In this document: in pieces, positions 8,618 through 17,220 of the stretch
How the letters are laid out: each line of letters opens with the position of its first letter
Numbering within the stretch: position 1 is the first letter of the stretch
Assembly (NCBI RefSeq): GCF_006363915.1
Contig: NZ_CP040946.1
Length of the DNA stretch: 64,000 nucleotides
Source: Methylophilus medardensis
GTDB taxonomy: Bacteria > Pseudomonadota > Gammaproteobacteria > Burkholderiales > Methylophilaceae
Strand: one strand, 5' to 3'
Translations under genes and position numbers: made by a program
The notes under the pieces: generated by a model
Told to the model about the DNA's origin: nothing
The model's input: the letters and a program-made list of their open reading frames with translations, nothing else
Databases searched by the model: none

Positions 8618-9535
8618 ATGCAAGCACCGTCTCCCTTTGAGCCCTTCAGCACGCCAAATTGGCTAAAGCCAAAGCAGCGTGATCGCGTATTGCGTATTCC
8701 GGCACGCTTGGTATGGGCATTTGCGTTGTCGTTGCTGTTTCATGCGATCCTGTTCTGGGGTTTTTTAGTTGATTTGCTGAAACCGCTTGAAGAACCGGCA
8801 CAAGAGCCATTGAATATTGTGCTCGACTTGGGCCTGCCTGTGCCTAAAACGCCGCAAGCCTCTCCGCCGCCACAGACCCCCGCCGCACCTGCGCCAACAC
8901 CGCGGCCAACACCAAAACCGACGCCTAAGTCTGAACCGCGGCTACCAAAAAAAGTCATTCAGTCGCCACGGCCGGACAGTGCGTTCAAGTTGCCTGAGCC
9001 CAAGCCACAGCCAGCGCCAGTGCCTACGCCGCCCACCCCCGCAGCACCGGTGGAGGATTTTTCGACCATGCTCAAGCGGAGGCAATCCGACCGTAATGGT
9101 GCAGAAATGGCTGCCAAGCAAATCAATGAAGCCGCCGCCGCAGCCGAGCGCGGCCCATCTGAAGATGAGCGCCGCACCAAAAACATCATGAATAACCTTA
9201 AATTTGGCACGCATGGCTTGTTTCAGATCCAGCGCATGGACCCTTACAATGCGACGTTCAGCTTTAAAGGCTGGGTCGACGACTATACCTCGGCTAATAC
9301 CCAATACTACGAAGTCGAGGCGCGAAATGGTGAAGATATCCGGCTGGTCATGATGCGGCGCATGATTGCCATCATCCGGGAGCATTACACCGGCGATTTT
9401 GATTGGATATCCAACCGTTTAGGGCGCACGGTTTCGTTATCGGCGCGCCAGTCGGATAACGCATTCCTTGAAGACTTTATGATGAAAGAGTTTTTTGGGC
9501 CGAATTATAAAAATCTGGATATTTACGGCCGCTAG
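8618..9535 (+). CDS. Proline-rich inner-membrane-anchored protein, unknown
   Basis: 305 residues with TonB-like architecture but no recognised TonB C-terminal domain. After a short cytoplasmic head there is one membrane segment at about residues 29-50 (LVWAFALSLLFHAILFWGF). A proline-rich linker follows (about residues 65-145, many PTP/PKP/PAP units) and would span periplasm. The C-terminal domain of roughly 150 residues (LKFGTHGLFQIQRM, FSFKGWVDDY, REHYTGDFDWISNRLGR) is not one I know. A charged, alanine-rich stretch with coiled-coil character joins linker and domain. The gene lies between hrpA and a sensor kinase whose start is ten bases downstream, so it may share their transcript. It could be an energy transducer-like or envelope-tethering protein; this is inference from architecture only. 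Confidence 0.75.
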   Translation: MQAPSPFEPFSTPNWLKPKQRDRVLRIPARLVWAFALSLLFHAILFWGFLVDLLKPLEEPAQEPLNIVLDLGLPVPKTPQASPPPQTPAAPAPTPRPTPKPTPKSEPRLPKKVIQSPRPDSAFKLPEPKPQPAPVPTPPTPAAPVEDFSTMLKRRQSDRNGAEMAAKQINEAAAAAERGPSEDERRTKNIMNNLKFGTHGLFQIQRMDPYNATFSFKGWVDDYTSANTQYYEVEARNGEDIRLVMMRRMIAIIREHYTGDFDWISNRLGRTVSLSARQSDNAFLEDFMMKEFFGPNYKNLDIYGR

Positions 9536-9545
9536 AGAGGGGTAA

Positions 9546-11069
9546 ATGATGCCAGGGGATTTGGATACTTTTTCGTTGTCAAAACAATCCTCTTGGCGAA
9601 TGTATCTGGCCTTGGTCATCGCCATGGCCTTGGTTACTGCGTTCGGGCTGTATCCGTTCTCAGGGCTGAATCTCAGCGTCGTCAGCCTGTTGTATATGCT
9701 GTGTGTGTTGGGGGCCGCGTTTTTTTTGCGCTTCTATCATGCGTTGCTGACTGCCGTCGTTGCGGTGTTACTCATGAATTATTGTTTTATTGAGCCGCGC
9801 TACACCTTGCGGATTGCCAGTTTGCAATCGTGGGTGATGTTGATCGTGTTTACTATTCTTGCCCTGACGGTGAGTCGTTTGATGCAGCGACTAAAAATGC
9901 AAACGCTAGAAGCGCAGCGGGCGGCACAACAATCTGCTTTTTTTCAATCGCTGGCTGAACTGCTGGCAAAACACTCTAGCGTTGACAGTTTGTTAACCGC
10001 GGCATGCGAGCATGTGCGCCGGGTATTTGGCTGGCGAGTGAGTGTGCTGCAACTATCAGAATCACAAGCATTGAAGACACTGGCTGGCGCCGCTGTGAAC
10101 GGTCTCGAGGCATCTAGTGTGCAATGGGCATTAGACTATCAGCGTGCAATCGGTGCCGGTACCCCAGACTGGCCGACCATGGATGTCTGTATCTTGCCAT
10201 TTGGTTTTCCGCAGCGTGAAATCTTGGTGGTGGCAACAGGCACAGATGGGCCTGATCTACATTTTTTGCAATTGCTGACCGACCAATTGGCGCAAGCAAC
10301 CACCAATGTTCGTCAGCAATTAGCCTTGGCACTGGCCGCCCGCGACGCCAGTGAGGCGCAGTTTAAAAAGACATTGCTAACCGCGCTCTCACACGATATG
10401 CGCACTCCGCTGACGGCGATTCTTGGTGCCGTGAATGTGTTGGCAGATCGCCAGATTGAGTTGGCATCGAGTCAGTCCACGCAATTGCTGCACAGCATTC
10501 AGGCTGAAGCCACTTACCTGACACAAGCGACTGAAAATATTCTCACACTGGTCAAGCTGGATGCTGGCGGCAGTAGCTTACATCTGGACTGGCAATCGCC
10601 GCAGGAAGTCATTCAACATGTTGTACAGCGCTATTTACAGCGGACACCGGCTGTGCCTTTGCAATTATCTTTACCTGCGCACGACTCGTCACAAGAGGTA
10701 TTGATACATGTGGATGCCGTGCTCGTGGCCCATGCGCTGGCTAACTTGATCGACAATGCTTTGCACTGGCGTAGCCCTGAGACTCCCGTTGAGGTGGCGA
10801 TGGAGGTGGCGCCGCCATGGCTGGTGTTGTCCGTGCGAAATCAGGGTCCAGGTTTCCCGCCCTGTTTTGTTATTTCTGCTTTTGATAGTCACAAGCAGGC
10901 GAGGGCTGGCGGGCGCGGTTTTGGTCTTGGCTTAACCATTGTCCAGACGTTGATGCAGTTGCATCAAGGGCAATTACAGTTGACCACCAGTGACGATCAT
11001 CGCACCTGTGTCCGCTTATTGTTTCCGTTTGTGCGCGCCACAGATCTGATGCAGGGGCAACATTTGTGA
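9546..11069 (+). CDS. KdpD-like sensor histidine kinase lacking the KdpD N-terminal domain
   Basis: 507 residues. About four closely spaced membrane segments (residues ~15-110, including GLYPFSGLNLSVVSLLYML and NYCFIEPRYTL) match the DUF4118 module of KdpD. A GAF-like region follows, then HisKA with phosphoacceptor motif ALSHDMRTPLTA, and HATPase_c with N-box NLIDNALHW, GPGFP and GRGFGLGLTI. The cytoplasmic KdpD/Usp N-terminal domain (about 400 residues) of E. coli KdpD is absent. AGAGGGG precedes the ATG; a second ATG follows immediately. It overlaps the next gene, a KdpE-like regulator, by four bases. The kup gene directly downstream suggests potassium- or turgor-related sensing, though no kdpFABC is in the window. 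Confidence 0.9.
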   Translation: MMPGDLDTFSLSKQSSWRMYLALVIAMALVTAFGLYPFSGLNLSVVSLLYMLCVLGAAFFLRFYHALLTAVVAVLLMNYCFIEPRYTLRIASLQSWVMLIVFTILALTVSRLMQRLKMQTLEAQRAAQQSAFFQSLAELLAKHSSVDSLLTAACEHVRRVFGWRVSVLQLSESQALKTLAGAAVNGLEASSVQWALDYQRAIGAGTPDWPTMDVCILPFGFPQREILVVATGTDGPDLHFLQLLTDQLAQATTNVRQQLALALAARDASEAQFKKTLLTALSHDMRTPLTAILGAVNVLADRQIELASSQSTQLLHSIQAEATYLTQATENILTLVKLDAGGSSLHLDWQSPQEVIQHVVQRYLQRTPAVPLQLSLPAHDSSQEVLIHVDAVLVAHALANLIDNALHWRSPETPVEVAMEVAPPWLVLSVRNQGPGFPPCFVISAFDSHKQARAGGRGFGLGLTIVQTLMQLHQGQLQLTTSDDHRTCVRLLFPFVRATDLMQGQHL

Positions 11070-11746
11070 GCGCTGCGGCTGCCTCTCGCTTGCTGTTGGT
11101 CGAGGATGACCCCGGTGTCTACCATTTTTTGCTGCCTGCTTTATCGGCCCACGGTTACCGGGTACAGCATGCGCGTGATCTAGCGCAAGCCAAGCAGGTC
11201 GCTCACTTTGAGATGGTCATTCTCGATCTTGGCCTGCCGGATGGGCAGGGCGAACAGTTTATTCCGCATCTACGCGCTTATTCCGATGTGCCAATCTTGG
11301 TGCTCTCAGCCCGCCAGGACGAACTGGATAAAGTGCATTGTCTTAATTTAGGGGCAGACGACTACTTGATGAAACCCTTCGGCCTGCCAGAATTGCTAGC
11401 GAGGATTCAGGTGGCGTTGCGGCGAACAGCCATCATGCAGATGCGTGACCATGTGTATCAACATCAGTCTTTACAGATCAACCGTGCCAGCGGCATCGTC
11501 ACCAAGCAGGGGCAACCGCTGCATTTAAGTCCGATTGAGCATGCTTTGCTCATGCTGCTGGCGAGCAAACCGGGCACCATTTTCACCCACAGCCAATTAC
11601 TGGCGCAAGTGTGGGGCGCTGACTTTATTAACGAAACGCATTATTTGCGCATTCACATTGGTCGTTTACGCGCGAAGCTCGAGGCAGATCCCTCGGCGCC
11701 GCAAACGCTGCTGACGGAACTCGGTATTGGTTATCGCTTGGCCTGA
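11066..11746 (+). CDS. KdpE-like OmpR-family response regulator
   Basis: 226 residues. The receiver domain shows the acidic pocket LVEDD, the phosphoacceptor aspartate in VILDLGLPDG, and the conserved lysine in DDYLMKPFG. A winged-helix DNA-binding domain follows (LSPIEHALLMLLASKPG, HYLRIHIGRLRAKLE). The LGLPDG-GADDY-KPFG spacing resembles KdpE. GTG 11066 overlaps the kinase stop codon in GTGA, a typical translational coupling of kinase and regulator. A likely target is kup, which starts about 80 bases downstream on the same strand; no operator is recognised in that gap. Confidence 0.92.
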   Translation: MSAAAASRLLLVEDDPGVYHFLLPALSAHGYRVQHARDLAQAKQVAHFEMVILDLGLPDGQGEQFIPHLRAYSDVPILVLSARQDELDKVHCLNLGADDYLMKPFGLPELLARIQVALRRTAIMQMRDHVYQHQSLQINRASGIVTKQGQPLHLSPIEHALLMLLASKPGTIFTHSQLLAQVWGADFINETHYLRIHIGRLRAKLEADPSAPQTLLTELGIGYRLA

Positions 11747-11826
11747 ATCATTGGTCTGATTCGTTTATGCGATTGATATGTCGCTAGTCGCACACTCCTT
11801 GCATCAATCAACCACAAGGGGATGTG

Positions 11827-13707
11827 ATGGATATGCTATCCACCAAAAAAAGTAGTTTGGCAGCACTTGCGCTCGGAGCGATAGGCGTCGTCTATGGCGA
11901 TATTGGCACTAGCCCACTCTACACCATACAGGTCATTTTCAGCGAGGGCACCGGGGTGCCTCTGACTCCACCCAATATTCTGGGTGCAATATCGTCTATT
12001 TTCTGGTTGCTCATGTTTGTGGTGACTTTTAAATACGTGTTGCTGGTGTTGAGGGCACACCACAAAGGGGAGGGCGGAGTTATGGCATTGCTCTCACTAG
12101 CCGTCTCCAGTTTACGGCCACAGGATAAGCGCAGCCGTGGCTTGCTGCTATTAGGCGTGTTCGGGGCGGCCCTGTTTTATGGTGATAGCGTACTCACGCC
12201 AGCCATTTCTGTGTTATCCGCCGTCGAAGGGTTACAGGTGGCAGCCCCCGGCCTTGCCGCGCAGGTGCTGCCAATCGCCATTGGCATCCTGATTGGGCTG
12301 TTTTGGTTTCAGCGTCACGGTACACATGCCGTGGGTCGGTTTTTTGGCCCGATTGTCATCGTCTGGTTCGTGGTATTAGCTGCGATCGGCAGTTGGCAGA
12401 TTGCACAAGCGCCGGAGATACTGCAAGCCTTGCATCCGCAATATGCTTGGCAGTTTCTGCAAGCGCGTGGTGCGGGCGTTTTTCTGGCGATAGGCGCTAT
12501 TTTATTGGCGGTTACAGGCGCCGAGGCGCTGTATGCGGATATGGGCCATTTTGGCCGTCCAGCGATTCAACTGGCTTGGCTCGGACTGGTGTTTCCCTGT
12601 TTAGCGATTAACTACTTAGGGCAGGGCGCCTTGTTGTTATTGCACCCCGACGCGGTCAGCAATCCGTTTTATCTCTCTTTTCCACAACCTTTGCTGATTC
12701 CAGCAGTGATTCTGGCCACGATGGCCACCATTATTGCCTCACAAGCAGTCATTTCTGGTGCCTTTTCGATGAGCCGGCAAGCGATTCAACTCGGTTTCCT
12801 GCCGCGGATGCGCATCGTGCACACTTCCGCCAGTGAATCCGGTCAAATCTATATGCCTGCGGTCAACTGGGCCTTGTTGGGCGCTGTGATTTTGGTCTGC
12901 CTTGCTTTTCAAAGCTCTGCTGCGTTGGCGTCTGCTTATGGTATTGCAGTGACCGGCACCATGTTGATCACCACCATTTTGTTATTGATCGTGATGCGTC
13001 AGCGTTGGCAGTTCCCCCCGCTATTGGCTTGGTCACTCACCGGTTTGCTCGCCACCGTCGATGCGGTATTACTCAGTTCGGCATCAATGAAGTTTTTTCA
13101 AGGAGGCTGGTTTCCGGTGGCGTTGAGTCTGGTGCTGATTGTGCTCATGACGACCTGGAAAAAAGGCCGTTATACCTTGTTGAATGGCATTGCTAGTACT
13201 GATCCGAAATTGCAACCATTTGTCAGCACATTGGCCTCCAGTGCGCTCACACGCGTAGACAGAACAGCTGTGTACATGGTCTCAAACCTTGAAACGGTGC
13301 CACAGGCGCTATTGCATAATCTGAAACACAATCAGGTGCTGCATCAGCGTAATTTATTTGTGAATGTGGTGTTTGACGAAGTGCCTTATCTAAATACGCA
13401 GGAGAGAGTGACGCTGACGCCTCTGGCCGAGGGCTTCTGGCAAGTGCAGTTGCGCTATGGATTCATGCAATATGCGGATATTCCTCAAGCGCTAATGCAG
13501 CTCAATTTAAACGGCAAAACGCTGGATCCTTTTACTAACTCGTATTTTTTGAGTCGCGACATTATTGTGCCTGATGTGGGCGGTGCGATGCCACGTTGGC
13601 GCGATCAGTTGTTTTCGGTGATGTCACGTAATGCGAGTAGTGCCGTCGAGTATTTTAATATCCCTACCAATAGCGTCATTGAGCTGGGAAGCCGGGTACA
13701 AATTTAA
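11827..13707 (+). CDS. kup: Low-affinity potassium uptake protein Kup
   Basis: Potassium-proton symporter of the KUP/HAK/KT family, 626 residues, the usual length. The N-terminal family signature GVVYGDIGTSPLYT is intact, followed by about twelve membrane segments and a hydrophilic C-terminal domain (TAVYMVSNLETVPQALLHNLKHN region). ATG 11827 has AAGGGG six bases upstream; a GTG three bases earlier is a less likely start. It follows a KdpDE-like two-component pair after about 80 bases, which suggests expression control by potassium or turgor. A strong terminator lies 54 bases after the stop. Confidence 0.97.
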   Translation: MDMLSTKKSSLAALALGAIGVVYGDIGTSPLYTIQVIFSEGTGVPLTPPNILGAISSIFWLLMFVVTFKYVLLVLRAHHKGEGGVMALLSLAVSSLRPQDKRSRGLLLLGVFGAALFYGDSVLTPAISVLSAVEGLQVAAPGLAAQVLPIAIGILIGLFWFQRHGTHAVGRFFGPIVIVWFVVLAAIGSWQIAQAPEILQALHPQYAWQFLQARGAGVFLAIGAILLAVTGAEALYADMGHFGRPAIQLAWLGLVFPCLAINYLGQGALLLLHPDAVSNPFYLSFPQPLLIPAVILATMATIIASQAVISGAFSMSRQAIQLGFLPRMRIVHTSASESGQIYMPAVNWALLGAVILVCLAFQSSAALASAYGIAVTGTMLITTILLLIVMRQRWQFPPLLAWSLTGLLATVDAVLLSSASMKFFQGGWFPVALSLVLIVLMTTWKKGRYTLLNGIASTDPKLQPFVSTLASSALTRVDRTAVYMVSNLETVPQALLHNLKHNQVLHQRNLFVNVVFDEVPYLNTQERVTLTPLAEGFWQVQLRYGFMQYADIPQALMQLNLNGKTLDPFTNSYFLSRDIIVPDVGGAMPRWRDQLFSVMSRNASSAVEYFNIPTNSVIELGSRVQI

Positions 13708-13760
13708 CTACTTTGTTGATGCTTCTATCCTGTATCGGCGGACTGTTGAGCCTAAATGAA

Positions 13761-13784
13761 AAAAGCCCCGACGTCGGGGCTTTT
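13761..13784. terminator. Bidirectional intrinsic terminator, kup / EF-hand gene
   Basis: Perfect palindrome AAAAGCCCCGA-CG-TCGGGGCTTTT between convergent genes. The GC stem is flanked by A and T runs on both sides, so it can stop transcription in either direction. Confidence 0.9.
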
Positions 13785-13796
13785 GAGCGTTTTCGC

Positions 13797-14114
13797 TTAT
13801 ATTTTACGGCTACCAGCGGCCGCTTTTTGATGAATCAGTTGATACACTTGTTCAACTTCTTTTTGCTCTGCTTGATCGAGCAAACCATCATGGTTGGCAT
13901 CCATGTGCTCAAACATTTTTTTCTCGTTGCTCGGGTCTCCTTGTAGGTATTCCTGCAAGGAAATCGAACCATCTGTATTTTCGTCCAAATAGCTGATACT
14001 AAAGCTAGGCGACATTTTATTACAGTCTGGCATAGCCTCATGCGCTGCTGCATGCGCATTTTGATACAACGATGGAATTAAAAACAGCACAAACGTAAAC
14101 ACAGTCATTTTCAT
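13797..14114 (-). CDS. Small secreted EF-hand calcium-binding protein
   Basis: About 105 residues. An N-terminal signal peptide (MTVFTFVLFLIPSLYQNAHA) is followed by two EF-hand loops, DENTDGSISLQEY and DANHDGLLDQAEQ. Both have acidic residues at loop positions 1, 3 and 12 or equivalents and the central glycine, so calcium binding is plausible. I start at ATG 14114 because GGGGTG lies at good distance upstream; ATG 14123 is possible. The protein is probably periplasmic. The gene is monocistronic, convergent with kup and sharing its terminator. Its partner is unknown; small periplasmic EF-hand proteins are frequent in methylotroph genomes, where calcium is the methanol dehydrogenase cofactor, but no link is shown here. 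Confidence 0.85.
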   Translation of the reverse strand: MKMTVFTFVLFLIPSLYQNAHAAAHEAMPDCNKMSPSFSISYLDENTDGSISLQEYLQGDPSNEKKMFEHMDANHDGLLDQAEQKEVEQVYQLIHQKAAAGSRKI

Positions 14115-14223
14115 ATCAATCACCCCGTATAAGTATCAGATATGATTCACGCGATAGCTAACTGGTTCAACTGTTGTCTTATTTTTTCATTGTTTAATAG
14201 ATGGGTGCTTGCACGGGATAAGC

Positions 14224-14252
14224 AAACACCGCTAGCATCGCCAGCGGTGTTT
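14224..14252 (-). terminator. Intrinsic terminator after UPF0114 gene
   Basis: Ten-base stem AAACACCGCT / AGCGGTGTTT with a nine-base loop, 19 bases past the stop of the minus-strand UPF0114 gene; a T-rich tail follows on the minus strand. Confidence 0.75.
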
Positions 14253-14270
14253 ATAGGATCAGGCCAATGG

Positions 14271-14795
14271 TTAGTGGGCGGCGCCATGGCCGGCAATTTT
14301 GTCCATCCATGCAAACAACACCCCGGTGATGATGAAGGTGAGATGGATCCCCACCAGCCAAGCCATTTGCTCTGTACTGAACGAGGCCGTGCCAGAACTT
14401 TGGTGCACAAACGCTTTAAGCAAATCGATGGCAGAGATCGCCACAATCGAGCCGATCAATTTTAGTTTAAGACCAGAATAATCCACTTTGCCCATCCATT
14501 CTGGACGGTCTTCGCTGTTCGCGGTATCAATGCGGGAGACAAAGTTTTCATAGCCACTGAAAATCACCATAATTAGCAGATTGCCCACCAGCGTAATATC
14601 CACCAAGGCCAGCAACGAGAGCACGGTTTCCTGCTCTGAAAAGCTGCCAAGATGCGCAGCAATATGCACAAATTCTTGCCCAAACTTCACCAGCAGAATC
14701 ACCAGGCCACCCACCAGCCCCAGATACATCGGCGCCATCAGCCATCGACTTCTGAAAATCAGGCCTTCTAAAATTTTTTCTAAAAAATGTCCCAT
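14271..14795 (-). CDS. UPF0114 family membrane protein (YqhA-like)
   Basis: About 174 residues with three to four membrane segments. The start MGHFLEKILEGLIFRSRWLM and the segments YLGLVGGLVILLVKF and DITLVGNLLIMVIFSGYENF are characteristic of UPF0114/YqhA. The C-terminal part has LKLIGSIVAISAIDLLKAF and a final helix. The biochemical role of the family is unknown. I start at ATG 14795, preceded by TGGAG; an upstream in-frame start at 14810 lacks such support. The CobW-type GTPase gene lies 23 bases upstream on the same strand, so the two may be co-transcribed, and a terminator follows the stop. Confidence 0.92.
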   Translation of the reverse strand: MGHFLEKILEGLIFRSRWLMAPMYLGLVGGLVILLVKFGQEFVHIAAHLGSFSEQETVLSLLALVDITLVGNLLIMVIFSGYENFVSRIDTANSEDRPEWMGKVDYSGLKLKLIGSIVAISAIDLLKAFVHQSSGTASFSTEQMAWLVGIHLTFIITGVLFAWMDKIAGHGAAH

Positions 14796-14818
14796 TTCAA
14801 CTCCAGTCAATCATGTTC

Positions 14819-15856
14819 TTAAAATTGCGTCAGCATGTCGCGCACTGCTTTTTCATCAATGCCTTTGCCAATCACCACAATCCGGCTGATCGGCTCCTCC
14901 TCATCCCAGCCTTCAAGCAGTGTCGGCGGGTAGGGCGTAAAGTGCACCGCGTGGATCGCCAATGGTGCGGGCGCGTCTTCTACGTGCAAAATGCCTTTCA
15001 GGCGTAATAGCTTTTCACCATGTGTCTGGCACAATTTTAATATCACGCCCTTAAAGTCTGCCCATGCCATTGGCTTAGGCAGGTAGACGGTAAACGTATG
15101 CACATCGTCGTGCGCAGGGGCTTTGGGCAAGGTGCCTTTTTTTGCCGCATGAAACCCACTCGCAGGCGCACGCAACCAGCGCTGCGGGTTCGCCTGTTTG
15201 CTGGCAAAGTCAAACAAGCCTACATCAATAATCTGTAATGGGTCTATCTCGCCATGCGACACAAACTGCTGCGTCGCATTCGGGTTAATCTCACTCAGCT
15301 TCGCTTGCAAAGCCTCAATCTGTTCCGGCGTTGCGGTGTCACGCTTGGTAATCAGCAACACATCCGCCACCGCAGCTTGCTTAAGCGCTTCTTTCTGTTC
15401 TGCAATCTGCTGTAACCCATAAGCCGCATCTATCGTCACCACCACTGCGTCTAATCGATACACCGACTCAATCACCGGTTCATTCATCAAATTGGCTAAA
15501 ATCGGACCAGGGTCGGCCATGCCCGTGGTTTCAATTACTAGGCGGTTAAACTCCGGCACCGCTTGCAAACTGCGCTTAAAAAACAAATCGCGCATGGTGT
15601 CAGCCAGCTCGTTTTTGAGAGAACAACACAAACAGCCAGAACTCAACAACACCGTGTTATCGGCAATATGCTCGCTCTCAATGGTTTGCGAAATCTGGCT
15701 ATTGGCAAAAATCTGGTCCAAACCCGCTTCGCCGAGCTCGTTAATGATCACGGCGGTGTCCTTCATTGCAGGGTTATGCAGCAGCTTGTTGAGCAGGGTG
15801 GTTTTACCGCTGCCTAAAAAACCAGTGAGTAGTGTGACGGGGATACGTTTGTCCAT
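14819..15856 (-). CDS. CobW/YjiA-family GTP-binding metallochaperone
   Basis: P-loop GTPase of 345 residues in the COG0523 family of metal chaperones. Walker A GFLGSGKTTLL is at about residues 12-22, the metal-binding motif CLCC sits in SSGCLCCSLKNEL, and ETTGMADPGPI and LLITKRD (NKxD-like, reading TKRD) complete the G domain. The CobW C-terminal domain follows (VHTFTVYLPKPM, LLRLKGILHVED). Family members deliver zinc, cobalt or nickel to enzymes. No zinc-uptake regulator site or target gene is adjacent, so the metal cannot be named. It is upstream of the UPF0114 gene and probably co-transcribed with it. Confidence 0.93.
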   Translation of the reverse strand: MDKRIPVTLLTGFLGSGKTTLLNKLLHNPAMKDTAVIINELGEAGLDQIFANSQISQTIESEHIADNTVLLSSGCLCCSLKNELADTMRDLFFKRSLQAVPEFNRLVIETTGMADPGPILANLMNEPVIESVYRLDAVVVTIDAAYGLQQIAEQKEALKQAAVADVLLITKRDTATPEQIEALQAKLSEINPNATQQFVSHGEIDPLQIIDVGLFDFASKQANPQRWLRAPASGFHAAKKGTLPKAPAHDDVHTFTVYLPKPMAWADFKGVILKLCQTHGEKLLRLKGILHVEDAPAPLAIHAVHFTPYPPTLLEGWDEEEPISRIVVIGKGIDEKAVRDMLTQF

Positions 15857-16050
15857 GGTATTGCGCGCTTAAAAGGTGAGCCTATTCTAACCTGATTGAA
15901 CAAAAGTCGATGCAGGTGTCTATTGTTTATATGGCGATCGCTGCCTGAATCTCAATACGCCTGTGCACAAAAAGCACGCATATTGGCTGGCGGTTGAAAT
16001 GGATAATGTGCTGATTTGTTGTCTGAATCCGGCGGATAGATTTAAAAATT

Positions 16051-16074
16051 CCCCCATGTCCGGCAACATGGGGG
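16051..16074 (-). terminator. Intrinsic terminator after PEP-CTERM gene
   Basis: Nine-base stem CCCCCATGT / ACATGGGGG with six-base loop; on the minus strand it is followed by AATTTTTAA. It lies 39 bases past the stop of the PEP-CTERM gene. Confidence 0.85.
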
Positions 16075-16112
16075 GCATGGCTTATACCGTGATTGAATGC
16101 AGTTGAGGTGAC

Positions 16113-16817
16113 TCAACCAAGGCGTTGTCTGCGTTGATGTGTGATCCCCAATAGTAATAGGCCTAAACCAAGCATCGCTTGGCTTGAGGGCTCGGGTACT
16201 GGCGTAGCGGTGATGTTGGCAAGTTGAAAGTTCACACGTTGAGAGCCAAAGCCATTGCCACCTTCATTGTAAAACACCGAGAAATTGACGGTTGTATTGC
16301 CATCAAACGGATCGATGATTTTTTGTCGGGCAAATACGAATAAATCTTGGCCAGAGGTATTAATAAAAAAGCTGAGGGTTCCACTCACGCCGAGCGCAGC
16401 CGTGCTGTGCAGTTGGCTGCTGATGAGTTGTGTGTCAAAGTTAGCGTTAAAGGCATCTTTGCTGGAGGTCACCCGGCAATCAATATCAAGATTAAGACAA
16501 GGGTTTATGCTGCTCAGGGCAAGGCTAGTGTTGCCAATGATTGCGCTGGAGGTCACTGCGTTGCGCAGTTCGATTTGGTTTGCGGCAGGGTTGGTGTCTG
16601 CCACAGTGGTATCAATATCCACGCTAAACCCTGCATATTGGTTGGTGAGTGTATCGCGAATGGTTTGACCTGTCAGCAGGCTGACATTTGATCCGTTTGC
16701 GACAAAGTTAATATTGCCAAACACCGAGTATACGACTGCCTTTGCTGGCAAAGCGATGGTGAATAAAGATAATACTAAGCCCTGACAGAATAGTTTGAAT
16801 ATGCCTTTTTGATACAT
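16113..16817 (-). CDS. PEP-CTERM sorting-domain exported protein
   Basis: 234 residues. An N-terminal signal peptide (about residues 1-28, ending PAKA) leads into a beta-rich secreted domain. The C-terminus is a PEP-CTERM signal: VPEPSSQ, a hydrophobic helix (MLGLGLLLLGI) and basic residues RQRR. This tripartite tail is recognised by exosortase in Gram-negative bacteria that make exopolysaccharide. Two cysteines in NPCLNLDIDCRV could pair. No exosortase or polysaccharide gene is in the window, so the sorting machinery must be encoded elsewhere. ATG 16817 has AGGAG at good distance. The gene stands alone with its own terminator. The role of the mature domain is unknown. Confidence 0.93.
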   Translation of the reverse strand: MYQKGIFKLFCQGLVLSLFTIALPAKAVVYSVFGNINFVANGSNVSLLTGQTIRDTLTNQYAGFSVDIDTTVADTNPAANQIELRNAVTSSAIIGNTSLALSSINPCLNLDIDCRVTSSKDAFNANFDTQLISSQLHSTAALGVSGTLSFFINTSGQDLFVFARQKIIDPFDGNTTVNFSVFYNEGGNGFGSQRVNFQLANITATPVPEPSSQAMLGLGLLLLGITHQRRQRLG

Positions 16818-16983
16818 GCCTTACTCCTCGCAAATGGTTTTTACATGATTTTTTATCTTTTAAGATTATGCTGGTCAGTGAGGCAGGTCAATCCCGAGTT
16901 CAGGGGGGATTGTAATGACTGGCACGCTTTAGAAATCTCTCTAAATAGTGGATAAATTGTTGGATTTAGGTTGTCACACGATT

Positions 16984-17220
16984 ATGCAAGCAAAACCATT
17001 TAAGCTTAACCCTAAAAAACTGTTACATTCAAAGTGGACAGCCGTGAACCCTGAGAACAAAGAAAAGCATTGTATGGTCATCAGCTTGGTGATTCTAGAC
17101 GTTGAATCAAAGGTGGTTGAAGCAGTGGAGTTGGAGGCGGTGATGACAGGGCGCAAGCAGTTGATGCCTTGGCGTGAGTTGCAGAAGTGTGATGTGTGGA
17201 AACAAGGATGGCAATTGTGA
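16984..17220 (+). CDS. Tryptophan-rich conserved protein (TIGR02450-like)
   Basis: About 78 residues beginning MQAKPFKLNPKKLLHSKW. The pattern NPKKLLHSKWTAVNP, KEKH and the tail LMPWRELQKCDVWKQGW match the small Trp-rich family I know as TIGR02450, function unknown. ATG 16984 aligns with that family; an upstream in-frame GTG would add twelve unrelated residues. The stop codon overlaps the proposed GTG start of the FAD oxidoreductase gene in GTGA, so the two are likely translationally coupled. Cytoplasmic, no signal peptide. Confidence 0.82.
   Translation: MQAKPFKLNPKKLLHSKWTAVNPENKEKHCMVISLVILDVESKVVEAVELEAVMTGRKQLMPWRELQKCDVWKQGWQL

Noticed and set aside
11747..11826. Possible KdpE-type operator ahead of kup
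   Set aside because: No clear repeat or T-rich KdpE-like site could be identified in the short gap.
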